Positions 35,001-43,568 of a DNA stretch of 64,000 nucleotides are shown piece after piece. The stretch spans positions 124,001-188,000 of the forward strand of contig NZ_BAEG01000080.1 in assembly GCF_000238915.1 (NCBI RefSeq). Reading direction: 5' to 3'. The DNA comes from Arthrobacter globiformis NBRC 12137. Its GTDB lineage: Bacteria; Actinomycetota; Actinomycetes; Actinomycetales; Micrococcaceae. Within the stretch, counting starts at the first letter, position 1. Each line of letters starts with the position of its first letter. The position numbers and the translations under genes are program-made. The notes beneath the pieces are model-generated. The model was given only the letters and a program-made list of their open reading frames with translations, ran no database searches and was not told the DNA's origin.

Positions 35001-37627
35001 GCACGATCAAGTACCGTGCAAGGAACACCGTCGATCCCTCCGGCATCAACGGGCAGAGCGTCTACAACGGCACCGCCGGCGTGGACCGCGTCTACGGCGG
35101 AAACGACAGCGACACGTTCTGGGGCGGTGAAGGCAACGACATCATCGAGGGTGGTGACGGAGCCGACGTCGCGCTCGGTGGCGACGGCGATGACATTATC
35201 ACCGACCTCGCCGGTGACGACGTTCCGAAGGGCGGACCGGGCAATGACGCGCTCGACGCCGGCCCGGGCCTGGACATCCTCATGGGTGGCGATGGCAAGG
35301 ACTTCACCAACGGCGGAGCCAATGCCAACGAGACCTTCGGTGGAACCGGTGACGACTTCATCATGCTCGGTCAGAGCCTTGACGCCGCCTTCGGCGACAG
35401 CGGCGACGACTGGGAAGAGGGTGGAGACCAGCCCGACCTGATGCAGGGCGACAGCGGCAACCTGTTCTTCCTGGATGATTCGCAGAAGCCCGGACACGAC
35501 ATCCTCGTCGGCCAGGGCGGCGACGACGACTACGACATGGAGGGCGGCGACGACATCGGCGTCGGCGGTCCTGGCATTGAGAAAGTCGCCGGAGCCTCCG
35601 GCTACGACTGGGAGACCGGCCAGGGCGACCCGCAGCCGCAGGACCTGGACCTTGCCCTGCCGCTTGTTCCGCTTGACATCCTGCAGGTCGATGTCCGTGA
35701 CAAGTTCAACGAACTCGAGGCCGCATCCGGCTGGAAGTTCGATGACAAGGTGCGCGGCGACGACGTTGTCCCCAGCGCCGTTGGAGGCGGCGGATTCATC
35801 GGGTGCAACGTGCTGAACCAGGAGGGTCTTGACCGCATTGCCGGTCTCGACGACCTGGTGCCGGCGCTGAACACCCCGGCGGATACGGTTATTGCGGCAT
35901 CGGCAGGCAAGGACTGCCCGCTGCTCACGGCCGGTTCGAACGTCTGGGGCGATGGCAACATCCTCCTTGGCGGCGGCGGCTCAGACCTCCTCGAGGGACG
36001 CGGCGCTGACGACATCATCGACGGCGACCGGTACCTCGGTGTCCGGCTTAGTGTCCGCACCGACCCGAACAACCCGGCGACCGAGATCGGCAGCGCCAGC
36101 ATTGAAGCGCTGGGGCAGAGCGCCATGACCAGCCGGTACCTGAAGGATGCCAACGGCAACCTCACGGGACCGACGCTCCAGGAAGCCGTCTTCGCGGGAA
36201 CCGTGAACCCCGGCAACATCGTGGCCGTCCGCGAGATCCTCACGGGCTCCGGCGGCATCGACTCGGCAGTGTTCACCGGTCCGGAAGCCGACTACACGGT
36301 CACCACCACCGGCGGCGACGGCACCCTCGGCTCCCCGGGTTCCACCACCACGGTGACCGACAACGTGGGCACTGACGGTACCGATACCGTACGGAACGTC
36401 GAACGGCTCGTGTTCGCCGACACCGTTGCACCGTCGGCGCCCGTCATCGGCGCAGCAACGGCCGGCAACGGCCAGGCAACGGTCAACTTCACCCCGGCAG
36501 CAGGCGGTATCGCCACCAGCTTCGAGGTGCGGGTGGTCAATGCAGCCGGAACGCAGGTTGGCGCACTCCAGACGGCAGACGCCGATGCCACCAGCCTGGT
36601 GGTGACGGGTCTGACCAACGGAACCCCTGTACGGTTCCAGGTCCGGGCAGTAAACGCAATCGGCACCAGCGCCTTCTCGGCACTGTCCAACCCGGTCACT
36701 CCGTCGGCTCCCGTTCTTGCCAGCGCTCCGGCGATCGGCACGGCCACCGCCGGCACTGCCGAGGCCACGGTACGTTGGACCGCCCCCGCGGCGGTACCAG
36801 GCGCACCGGTCACCCAGTACCGGGTCCGCGTCTTCGTAGGAGCGAGTGCCACTCCGACCCGCGAAGACATCGTCGGGAACGTCACGAGCACGGTGGTGAC
36901 CGGACTGATCAACGGCACCGGTTACACGTTCGATGTCTCGGCGATCAACGCGGCAGGCACGGGAGCAGCTTCGGCCCGTACACCGCTGATCACACCGCGG
37001 ACCGAGTTCGTGGCACCGACGATCACTGCCAGGACGCCCGCCGCGGGCGCCACGTCCGTCAGCCAGACGAACAACCTGAGCGTGACCTTCAGTGAGCCGG
37101 TGGCGAACGTCACCACAGGCACCGTGGTACTGCGGCTCGGCGCCACCGTCATCCCCGCCACGGTCACGTACAACAACGCGACCCGGACGGCGACGGTGAA
37201 CCCGAACGCCACCCTCGTGGCTGACCGCACGTACTCGCTGGCTGTCTCCTCGGTCCGCGACACTGCAGGCAACACCATCGCGTTCACCTCATGGCAGTTC
37301 ACCACCGGTCCCGCTCCGACCGTTCTCTCCGTTACCCCAGGTATCGGCGCCAACAATGTGAGCAGGACGGCGAACGTCCTCGTCCGCTACAGCGAGCCCG
37401 TGACGAACGTCAACACGGCAACCGTGGTCCTGCGGCGAGGCACCCTCGCAGGGCCTGTAGTGACAGCGACGGTGACGTACAACGCGGCCACGAGGACGGC
37501 GACGCTCAACCCGTCGGCGACCCTCGCAGCCAACACCACCTACACCTTGGCAACGTCCTCGGTACGGGACCTGGCCGGCAACCCGCTTGCCTTCCGGTCC
37601 TGGACCTTCCGGACTGGCGCCGGGTAA
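32009..37627 (+). CDS. Giant secreted heme peroxidase with RTX, FN3 and Ig-like modules
   Basis: About 1872 residues from ATG 32009. A basic region (NRRHRRKKHRKQ) and hydrophobic stretch at residues 45-65 ending ANAVQA form a long signal peptide; an ATG near 32123 is the alternative start. The animal-type (peroxidasin-like) heme peroxidase domain covers about 80-1000: distal His in FTLFGQFFDHGVDQ near 270, HQIFHSEHDRLVDD near 560 and proximal His in YRFGHSMLTETISRR near 660. Residues 1028-1120 and 1165-1340 carry RTX calcium-binding nonapeptides (GGEGNDIIEGGDGADVALGG). Then come two FN3 domains (about 1475-1660) and two SbsA-type Ig-like domains (about 1670-1870). It is probably an extracellular, calcium-stabilised peroxidase or halogenase. 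Confidence 0.88.
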   Translation: MKLSAWKSDGGADQSRSASPTDPPTNRRHRRKKHRKQAMSIRTVAAVTTLMMPIAMGLPLVAANAVQAPVGEGFTITPSDLSFILKQIKIAEAHVANTTSATGPCGALIGTGPNQIPSPLVSQGLRTVDGSCNNLQPGQETFGAADQKFPRLTTPVFKSAENSPPAFGPSQPTSYAQKKGNVFDSEPRVISNLIVDQTSTNPAAVAAAGNPVRTQGNTGVVPCTTDPDPLATPPVVGVPADCVPSHSTLFIENVTTDVGLSPPYNSMFTLFGQFFDHGVDQTVKSGGTVFVPLKDDDPLIAGPDHIFGNGDDLDPNLRFMVLTRGQNQPGADGVLGDNPATAADESADDVQDANNTDSPWVDQSQTYTSHASHQVFLREYVNNTDAKPVATGKLLGGPAGPTAGGMATWATTKAQASALLGIQLLDKDVLNVPMMAADPYGKFIPGPARGLPQFVTATGLVEANRADNGGLGTLVPANVKYFDTPFLTDIAHNADPSPQDTDHNPATAKVTPAPDPDTTPSADFASQAPGTYDDEMLNAHFIAGDGRVNENIGLTAIHQIFHSEHDRLVDDIESVLTNDTSASGTAALAEWKLASGASGWNGERLFQAARFITEMEYQHLVFEEFARKVQPAINPFEPFAFTQTELNPAVKAEFAHAVYRFGHSMLTETISRRNEDGAGPDTVFGTSDDTKGSQNDISLLDGFLNPPEYTNGGPAGPLTSEEAAGSIIMGMSDQAGNELDEFVTDTLRNNLLGLPLDLPTINMTRARSEGIPRLNVLRRELFNSTNDGQLKPYTNWVDFGENLKHPESLVNFVAAYGLHPSITGATTLAGKREAARLIVSPAAGDVPPADAAAFMNSTDAWVNNGTSSITGLDNVDLWVGGLAEQTVVFGGLLGSTFNYVFENQLTDLQNGDRLYYLARTPGMNLRAQLEGNSFAELMMRNTNVHSLKADAFATSDCKFELKKLAGTTDGFAASGNTVADDPDSECSEADLLIRMSDGTIKYRARNTVDPSGINGQSVYNGTAGVDRVYGGNDSDTFWGGEGNDIIEGGDGADVALGGDGDDIITDLAGDDVPKGGPGNDALDAGPGLDILMGGDGKDFTNGGANANETFGGTGDDFIMLGQSLDAAFGDSGDDWEEGGDQPDLMQGDSGNLFFLDDSQKPGHDILVGQGGDDDYDMEGGDDIGVGGPGIEKVAGASGYDWETGQGDPQPQDLDLALPLVPLDILQVDVRDKFNELEAASGWKFDDKVRGDDVVPSAVGGGGFIGCNVLNQEGLDRIAGLDDLVPALNTPADTVIAASAGKDCPLLTAGSNVWGDGNILLGGGGSDLLEGRGADDIIDGDRYLGVRLSVRTDPNNPATEIGSASIEALGQSAMTSRYLKDANGNLTGPTLQEAVFAGTVNPGNIVAVREILTGSGGIDSAVFTGPEADYTVTTTGGDGTLGSPGSTTTVTDNVGTDGTDTVRNVERLVFADTVAPSAPVIGAATAGNGQATVNFTPAAGGIATSFEVRVVNAAGTQVGALQTADADATSLVVTGLTNGTPVRFQVRAVNAIGTSAFSALSNPVTPSAPVLASAPAIGTATAGTAEATVRWTAPAAVPGAPVTQYRVRVFVGASATPTREDIVGNVTSTVVTGLINGTGYTFDVSAINAAGTGAASARTPLITPRTEFVAPTITARTPAAGATSVSQTNNLSVTFSEPVANVTTGTVVLRLGATVIPATVTYNNATRTATVNPNATLVADRTYSLAVSSVRDTAGNTIAFTSWQFTTGPAPTVLSVTPGIGANNVSRTANVLVRYSEPVTNVNTATVVLRRGTLAGPVVTATVTYNAATRTATLNPSATLAANTTYTLATSSVRDLAGNPLAFRSWTFRTGAG

Positions 37628-37638
37628 TTCAGTTGGCC

Positions 37639-37670
37639 GGTTGGCGGCTCCTGACAAGGGGCCGCCAACC
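37639..37670 (+). terminator. First terminator after the peroxidase gene
   Basis: GGTTGGCGGC (37639-37648) pairs with GCCGCCAACC (37661-37670). Confidence 0.65.
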
Positions 37671-37682
37671 GTCCCCCGGGAC

Positions 37683-37745
37683 ACCACGCCCGGCCCTCCA
37701 CCACACCGCGCAGCCGCAGCGCGGAGGAGGGCCGGGCGTGGTTTT
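37683..37745 (+). terminator. Second terminator after the peroxidase gene
   Basis: A perfect 17-bp stem (37683-37699 with 37726-37742) is followed by TTTT. The two hairpins in series isolate the peroxidase gene from the permease gene. Confidence 0.85.
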
Positions 37746-37849
37746 GCGTCCCGTCCGTCTCAGTATTCGGGACAAATGTGGCCGTCCACTGGATGGACAC
37801 TATCCTTGATAGGTCTGTTTCCATCCCCTATCAGGACTGTGGACCTCCA

Positions 37850-39403
37850 ATGAACCTTTTCCGGACCAAATCCATCGAGCAGTCAATTGCCGACGCCGAT
37901 GAGCCCGGACGCAAGCTGAAGCGCTCCCTAAGCACCTGGGACCTGATGATCATGGGCGTCGCCGTTGCCGTCGGTGCCGGCATCTTCTCCGTGGGCGCCA
38001 AGGCCGCTGCAAACTTCGCGGGCCCCGCCGTCACCATCTCCTTCGTGGTCGCCGCCGTCACCTGCGCCCTGGCGATCATGTGCTACGCCGAGTTCGCCAC
38101 CGCCATCCCGGTGGCCGGCTCCGCGTACGTTTTCACCTACGCCACCATGGGCGAGATTCTTGCCTGGATCATCGGCTGGAACCTCATCCTGGAGCTCTTC
38201 ACCGCGGCAGCGGTGATCGCGAAGTACTGGGGCATCTACCTCAGCAAAGTCTTCGCCCTGATGGGCGTGGACATGCCGCCAGCCATCTCGCTCGGCGGGG
38301 TTGACCTGTACTGGGGCGCCTTCCTCATCGTCGCCGTCTTCACCGTGCTGCTGGTCCTCGGAACCAAGCTCTCCGCCCGCGTCGGCAACATCTTCACGCT
38401 GATCAAGATCGGCGTGGTGGTGTTCGTGATCATCGTCGGTTTCAGCTATGTGAAGCTCTCCAACTACAGCCCCTTCGTCCCGGCCTCCGAACCGACGGCC
38501 AATGCGGGGGCGGCCGACGTCATGAAGCAGTCGTTCTTCGGCTTCCTCACCGGCGCCGCGCCCGCGCAGTACGGCACCCTGGGGATCTTCGCCGGCGCCG
38601 CGCTGGTCTTCTTCGCCTTCATCGGCTTCGACGTCGTGGCCACCTCCGCGGAAGAGGTCAAGAACCCGCAGAAGACCCTGCCCCGCGGCATCTTCGGCGG
38701 GCTGGCGCTGGTGACGCTGCTGTACATCCTGGTGTCCCTCGCACTGACCGGCATGGTCCCGTACACGCAGCTTGCCGAGGCTGAGAGCCCCACGCTCACC
38801 ACAGCCTTCGAGGCTGTCGGCAACACCGATGCCGCGAAGGTGATCGCCTTCGGTTCCCTCGTGGGCCTGACCACCGTGATCATGGTGCTGCTCATGGGCC
38901 TGGCCCGCGTGGTGCTGGCCATGAGCCGCGACGGCCTCCTGCCGCGCTCGCTGTCCAGGACCAGCGAAAAGCGTTCGACGCCGGCCCGCCTGCAGATCAT
39001 CTGCGGCGCCGCGGTTGCCCTCGTTGCCGGACTCACCAACGTGGACCTGCTCGAGGAAATGATCAACATCGGCACCCTGTCCGCCTTCGTGATGGTCAGC
39101 CTGGGCATCATCGTGCTGCGCAGGAAGCGCCCCGACCTGAAGCCTGCCTTCCGCGTACCGTTCGGCAAGGTAATTCCCGTCCTGTCCGCGGTGCTGTGCC
39201 TGTACCTGATGACCAACCTCGCCGTGGAAACCTGGATCTTCTTCGGCATCTGGCTGGTGGTGGGCATTGCCATCTACTTCGCCTACGGACAGCGGCACTC
39301 CCGCCTCAACGAGAAGTTCGCCGGCGCCAAAGCCGCGGTGAACGGCACTGCAGGGGACCTCGACGACCGGGACGACGACGAAGACGCGCTGACCAAGGTC
39401 TAG
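37850..39403 (+). CDS. APC family amino acid permease (cationic amino acid transporter type)
   Basis: A 517-residue permease with 12 or more helices. ATG 37850 begins MNLFRTKSIEQSIADADEPG, the standard start of the CAT/YfnA branch; the longer frame has no support. The first helix carries the unwound substrate motif GVAVAVGAGIFSVGAKAA. Later marks are CYAEFATAIPVAGSAYVFTY, FFAFIGFDVVATSAEEVKNPQKTLPRGI and RVVLAMSRDGLLPRSLSR. The C-terminal tail is acidic (DLDDRDDDEDAL). Substrate choice among amino acids cannot be read from the sequence. A weak AGGA lies upstream; no promoter is clear. Confidence 0.9.
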   Translation: MNLFRTKSIEQSIADADEPGRKLKRSLSTWDLMIMGVAVAVGAGIFSVGAKAAANFAGPAVTISFVVAAVTCALAIMCYAEFATAIPVAGSAYVFTYATMGEILAWIIGWNLILELFTAAAVIAKYWGIYLSKVFALMGVDMPPAISLGGVDLYWGAFLIVAVFTVLLVLGTKLSARVGNIFTLIKIGVVVFVIIVGFSYVKLSNYSPFVPASEPTANAGAADVMKQSFFGFLTGAAPAQYGTLGIFAGAALVFFAFIGFDVVATSAEEVKNPQKTLPRGIFGGLALVTLLYILVSLALTGMVPYTQLAEAESPTLTTAFEAVGNTDAAKVIAFGSLVGLTTVIMVLLMGLARVVLAMSRDGLLPRSLSRTSEKRSTPARLQIICGAAVALVAGLTNVDLLEEMINIGTLSAFVMVSLGIIVLRRKRPDLKPAFRVPFGKVIPVLSAVLCLYLMTNLAVETWIFFGIWLVVGIAIYFAYGQRHSRLNEKFAGAKAAVNGTAGDLDDRDDDEDALTKV

Positions 39404-39426
39404 CCGGACCCGATCCATGTGGGCGC

Positions 39427-39488
39427 CCGCCCGCTGGTGGTTCTGTTACGGGGCGGCATGCCGCCCCACCCAGTCCACCAGCGGGCGG
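39427..39488. terminator. Nested palindromic terminator between convergent genes
   Basis: Outer arms 39427-39440 and 39475-39488 pair perfectly (14 bp) around a perfect 18-bp palindrome (39450-39467). The inner and right parts lie inside the 3' end and stop of the DUF2461 gene. Confidence 0.7.
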
Positions 39489-40081
39489 AGCTGTTCCCAG
39501 CGGGCGGCAATCTCGCGTTCCGCCTCCGCTGAGCCGAGCCATTCGGGTTCCCCGAGGGTGACACCGGCGGAGAGCGACTTGTGCTTCAGCAGCTCGGCGC
39601 GGGGATGGTCCTTCGGGAAGCCCCGCGGCACGGTTTTCAGTTTCTCGCCTTCGATGGCGAATCCGGCCGCTGCGATGGCATCCACGATGTGCTGCAGCTG
39701 TTCGCCGGTGTTTCCCGCATCCACGGAATTGCGGTAACGGACCAGCTGCGCGGGTGAATGCGAGTGGTAGCCGCCGCCAACAAGCAGGCCGTCAGCGCTG
39801 ATCTGGATGTAGTAGCCCACGCCTTCCTGGTAGGAGGCGAAGGCGCCCTGGGCGGTCTTGTAGGGGGAGTTGTCCGGGGAGAAGCGGACGTCACGGTTGG
39901 GGCGGAAAATCTTGCCCGGGCCAAAGCGTGGCTCAAGATCGGCGAGGAGTGCCTGGAACGGGCCCTTGACAGATTCCTGGTACACCGCGGCGTGGGACTG
40001 CCACCAGTCGCGGTTGTTGTTTTCCTCCAGCTCAGCGTAGAACTTGGTTGCCGCGGCGGGGATGCCCTCGAATGTGCTCAT
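39446..40081 (-). CDS. DUF2461 family protein
   Basis: A 211-residue cytosolic protein of the DUF2461 (TIGR02453) family, function unknown. Typical features are the N-terminal FYAELEENNNRDWWQSHAAVYQ (shown in part: FYAELEENNNRDWW), the central PNRDVRFSPDNSPYKT and AGYYIQIS-like strand (GVGYYIQISADGLLVGGG), and the end motif PLVDWVGRH. The start is probably leaderless: TAGGCT ends six bases before ATG 40081. The last residues overlap a nested palindrome that likely ends transcription. Confidence 0.85.
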   Translation of the reverse strand: MSTFEGIPAAATKFYAELEENNNRDWWQSHAAVYQESVKGPFQALLADLEPRFGPGKIFRPNRDVRFSPDNSPYKTAQGAFASYQEGVGYYIQISADGLLVGGGYHSHSPAQLVRYRNSVDAGNTGEQLQHIVDAIAAAGFAIEGEKLKTVPRGFPKDHPRAELLKHKSLSAGVTLGEPEWLGSAEAEREIAARWEQLRPLVDWVGRHAAP

Positions 40082-40087
40082 GGATGA

Positions 40088-40093
40088 AGCCTA
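40088..40093 (-). promoter_or_regulatory. Leaderless -10 element of the DUF2461 gene
   Basis: TAGGCT on the minus strand, six bases before ATG 40081. Confidence 0.4.
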
Positions 40094-40128
40094 GGGTTAG
40101 CCGGCGCCTCCGGCCACGGCCGCACCCG

Positions 40129-40156
40129 CCTATGTGGAACACCGGCCTATGTGGAA
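40129..40156. repeat. Direct repeat CCTATGTGGAA, 17-bp period
   Basis: Two identical 11-bp copies at 40129-40139 and 40146-40156 lie between the DUF2461 gene and the frameshifted membrane protein gene. No function is apparent. Confidence 0.5.
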
Positions 40157-40157
40157 A

Positions 40158-42186
40158 TCAGCGGCAGCCCGTGATGCGGTACAGCGTGCGGCCCGCTGCA
40201 GAAGCCACTTTTTCAAAGCCCCGGTCCGTGGGAACGTTGTAGAAGCCCGGCCACCGGCTCAGGCTGACACTGCCGTGCGACGCGCCGGGGGCGTCCTCGT
40301 AGAAGTGGGTGGCGCCGACCTTGCTCACCGCGTCACAGATCGCCGGGTCGGTTCCCAGCCGGTTGAAGCCGGTGCGGAGCAGTTCCTTGGCCGCGCTGCC
40401 GGCGGTGGGCGCACCCAGCTGGGTGTAGACGACGTGCCGTCCCGTCAGCGCATAGAAGTACGTTTCGCCGTTGAACGGATCCCCGATCACCACCGCATCT
40501 GCAGGCAGCATGGCACCCGACCTCTCGATGAAGGCCTGTTCCCCGCTGGACAGCACGCCGGTTCCCGGCTTGTTCGAGACAGAATAGTTCTGTGCGGCCA
40601 CCGCCACGCGTTCCACCGACCGGTAGCTCCCGGAACCGACGTAAAGCGCCCCCGTAACCGCGACCACGGCCACGGTGAACAGGATGGCGGGAACGGGCCA
40701 CCTTCCTGATGTGTTTGCCCGCGGCAGCCGGGCGGACAGGGCCCGTACCACGGCGCCGGTCACCACAGCAATGGCCAGGGCCGCCAGCAGGCTCCCCGTC
40801 ATGGCGATGAACGGCGCGATCCGCTGGGTGTCCTTGTACCAAACGCCTGTCAGCCAGCGCAGCCCGTTTTCCGGTCCCGCGGCGAGCACGTAAAGTCCCA
40901 CGAAGGCCAGCCAGGCGACGGCGAGCGGCCTCGCTTCCCGGACAAAAACGGCCACCACCGCGCCAAGAATCACCAGCAGCCCCACGGCTACGTTGAAATC
41001 GTCCGGGGCGGGCGGGGAGAGGGCCGGGAATCGGGGAAGGTCGAAGAAGGCAAGGGACAGGGAATCCGGGACCACGGCCCGCACGGCCCGGCGGTAGGCC
41101 ATGACACCCGCCAGCAGCCGTGAGTTGGCCAGCACCGACCATGCCGCCGTGGCAAGCACTGCCGCCGCCACCGCAGCCCCGAGCGTCGGCAGAGGACGGT
41201 GCCGCACGCCCCGCACCAGCAGCGGCAGGAAGCGGGCGGCCACAAAAAGGCAGAAGCGCGACGGCCGTGGCAAACAGGGCACTGGGGTGCGCCGCTGCAC
41301 AGCCGCCGAGGAGGGCGAGAAGGACGGCTGCCAGCAGGATCTTTTCCCGGGCCGGCGTTTCCGCCCGCCCGGCGGATGTCAGCCGGCGCAGCAGCAGGAC
41401 GGCCACGGCAAGGGTTGCCGGCACAAGGGCGGTGGCCAGGCCGTTGGGCCACTGGCCGCTGCGGAGGAGCTGCGAGAAGGGAAAGCTGACGAAGGAGGCC
41501 GCGATCAGCGGCGTCAGAGCCCAGGCCGCAGGGTGCCGCGGCAGCACGGCTGTGGCCAGGAAGGCCAGGCCGGCCGGCCAGATCAGCCCGCCGATGACGA
41601 TGGAGGACAGATTGGCCGCTTCCGACACGCTGCCTGGAACGAGGGCCACAGCGCCATGCCAGCCTGCGGGGTAATAGGTGGCGGTGCCTGCACCGAAAAT
41701 GGGGGCGATGCTCCACGGGGTGGCCTCGCCGCTTTCCTGGATCCACCGCAACGCGTTCAGGTGGAAGATCGGGTCCCAGCCCTGCGAGGCAGTGGCAGGG
41801 TCCCCGATTCCGCGGAGGATGGCCAGGCAGGTCACCCCGGCTCCGACGGCAACCCCCGCGGCCACCGCCAGTGTCGCCGGCCGGTCCAGGCCCTCAGGCC
41901 ACAGAGGCTTTCCAAAGGCGAACCACCTGCCGGCCAGCCAGGCAGCGACGACAAGCGGCAGGGCAGCCAGCGCGGCCGTGGCAATGTTCCACGGCAGGCC
42001 AACGGCGGCCGCCAGGAAACTGCCGGCCAGATACATCAACAGGGTGACGGCCGGACTGAGGGCGATGGCCGCCGGCCAGCCCGGCTTTAGCGGCAGCAGA
42101 ACCAGCAGTCCCGGCAGGAAAAATGCGGCGGTCAGGAACAGGACGGTCGGGGCCGAGGGGGCCAGCCCGAAAAGCCAATCAAGCAT
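40158..42186 (-). pseudogene. DUF6541-type polytopic membrane protein, frameshifted
   Basis: The first frame, from ATG 42186, encodes a large membrane protein (MLDWLFGLAPSAPTVLFLTA, then many helices) up to residue about 315, and the continuation is found one frame away (FVAARFLPLLVRGVRHRPL onward to ITGCR, stop at 40158). The join is at a run of five A on the plus strand (41244-41248); four would restore one frame of about 675 residues. The family is actinobacterial and resembles GT-C glycosyltransferases, with a C-terminal extracellular domain (AMLPADAVVIGDPFNGETY). Either the gene is inactive, or it slips or phase-varies, or the sequence has an error. It lies 7 bp after the pyruvyl transferase. 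Confidence 0.75.
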
Positions 42187-42193
42187 GGTCGGT

Positions 42194-43420
42194 TCAGAGC
42201 GCTCCGGGCCGGATCCTGCTACGCCGCGGTGCCGCGAGTGCCTTGTTGAACAGCCTGGCCGTCAGTGACCCGGCCGCCGGGGATCCCGGCGTCCCGGACG
42301 CCGACTGGCCCGGCAGCGGCGGATAGATCTTATCCGCCTCGGCACGCTTGCGTGCCACCAAGGCCGGCAGCTCGTCGCGCAGCGAACCCCGGCTCTCAGG
42401 GATGCCGGGGTCCTCACTATCCAGCGCGAGTGACCAGCCGCTGCCCAGCGAAGCCAGCGACTCGTGCTTGACGTCGTAGTACCCCTTCTTCATTCCGACG
42501 GCGAGGCCGCGGGCCCCCGCCGACGCTGCCAGCAGGTGGAAGTGGAAGCGGCTTGTCACCCAGGTCTGGTGGGCGGACAGCGGAAGGCCGTGGGCCCAGA
42601 TGTGCAGGAACGGCAGGAACCGTTCTTCCGGAATGAGGTCCGCCAGCTGTTCGTAGGCGACGCGGTCGGCGCCAGGGATGGCTTCGACGTAAAAGGCCTT
42701 GGCTCCGTCGGCCACGGCCTTTTCGACGGCGGCCCTCGCCAGACTCACGGCAGTTTCGAACCGCTCCGGATCGGCCGTGTCGCTCTGGATGCAGACATAG
42801 AGGCCGGGTTCGGCGGTGGAACGCGCCAACTCAGCGGTGACCCCCAGGAAGGCGTCGTCCAGGTCCTGGGTGATTCCGCAGGCCACCGCGCCGGCGTCGT
42901 CCCGGGCCGCCGCGTGCGCAAAGTCCTGGAACAGGGGCAGTTCGGCCGGGGCGGAGGTCAATGCGGGCATGAGTCCCTGGCCGGTGGCGATGAGGCGGGC
43001 GCCCGTCATCCCGTGCACGGCACGCATCGCCAGTACGAGTCCGGCGTGGTGGGACCAGTTCTCATTGATGAAGCCGCCGCCGATGAGGTGCAGGGACTCG
43101 GCTTCCCGCAGCTTGAGCAGGCCGAGGTCGTAGGAGGGGGAGCCCAGGCCGGTGACGCGGGCCCTGATGGTCTCGGCTGCGTCCTCCAGCGGAAGTTCAG
43201 CGGTCTCGTGCACCAGCCGCCACACGGTGTTCGTGACGCGCAGGCGCGGGTGCAGTCCATCGAAAAGGACCTGCGCCAGGCCCGGCTGCGGGCAGTCGAG
43301 CCAGACGTCGGCGTCGGGCCGCACTTCGGCAAGGTATTTCAGCCACGCGGCGGCGATGAATTCGTCGCCGAAATTGGGGTTGCCCGAAGGGCCGATCAGA
43401 TAAATGGGACCCGACTGCAT
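42194..43420 (-). CDS. Polysaccharide pyruvyl transferase family protein
   Basis: A 408-residue cytosolic enzyme of the CsaB/ExoV type, which adds pyruvate ketals to cell-surface sugars. Marks: IYLIGPSGNPNFGDEFIAAAW at the N-terminus, LHLIGGGFINENWSHHAG near residue 110, ARLIATGQGLMPALTSAP near residue 140 and the late TSRFHFHLLAASAGARGLAV near residue 295 with KKGYYDVKHESLASLG. TATAGT lies seven bases before ATG 43420, so the mRNA may be leaderless. It is followed after 7 bp by the frameshifted membrane protein, which suggests one glycan-synthesis operon. Confidence 0.83.
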   Translation of the reverse strand: MQSGPIYLIGPSGNPNFGDEFIAAAWLKYLAEVRPDADVWLDCPQPGLAQVLFDGLHPRLRVTNTVWRLVHETAELPLEDAAETIRARVTGLGSPSYDLGLLKLREAESLHLIGGGFINENWSHHAGLVLAMRAVHGMTGARLIATGQGLMPALTSAPAELPLFQDFAHAAARDDAGAVACGITQDLDDAFLGVTAELARSTAEPGLYVCIQSDTADPERFETAVSLARAAVEKAVADGAKAFYVEAIPGADRVAYEQLADLIPEERFLPFLHIWAHGLPLSAHQTWVTSRFHFHLLAASAGARGLAVGMKKGYYDVKHESLASLGSGWSLALDSEDPGIPESRGSLRDELPALVARKRAEADKIYPPLPGQSASGTPGSPAAGSLTARLFNKALAAPRRSRIRPGAL

Positions 43421-43427
43421 GCTGACG

Positions 43428-43433
43428 ACTATA
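43428..43433 (-). promoter_or_regulatory. Leaderless -10 element of the pyruvyl transferase gene
   Basis: TATAGT on the minus strand, seven bases before ATG 43420. Confidence 0.4.
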
Positions 43434-43499
43434 TCGTCCTGCAGCCGGGAAACCGGTGTCGGCGCCGGAGCAGGCTCAGCCTGCGCTGCCCAGACGCAG

Positions 43500-43548
43500 G
43501 GAACCCCGCCGCGGCCGTGAGCGGGTCACTGTGCCGTGGCGGGGTTCC
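43500..43548 (-). terminator. Terminator of the catalase gene
   Basis: GGAACCCCGCCGCGGC (43500-43515) pairs with GCCGTGGCGGGGTTCC (43533-43548), with one wobble, 20 bp after the katA stop. Confidence 0.8.
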
Positions 43549-43568
43549 TGTATTGCTATCTGGTGCTG

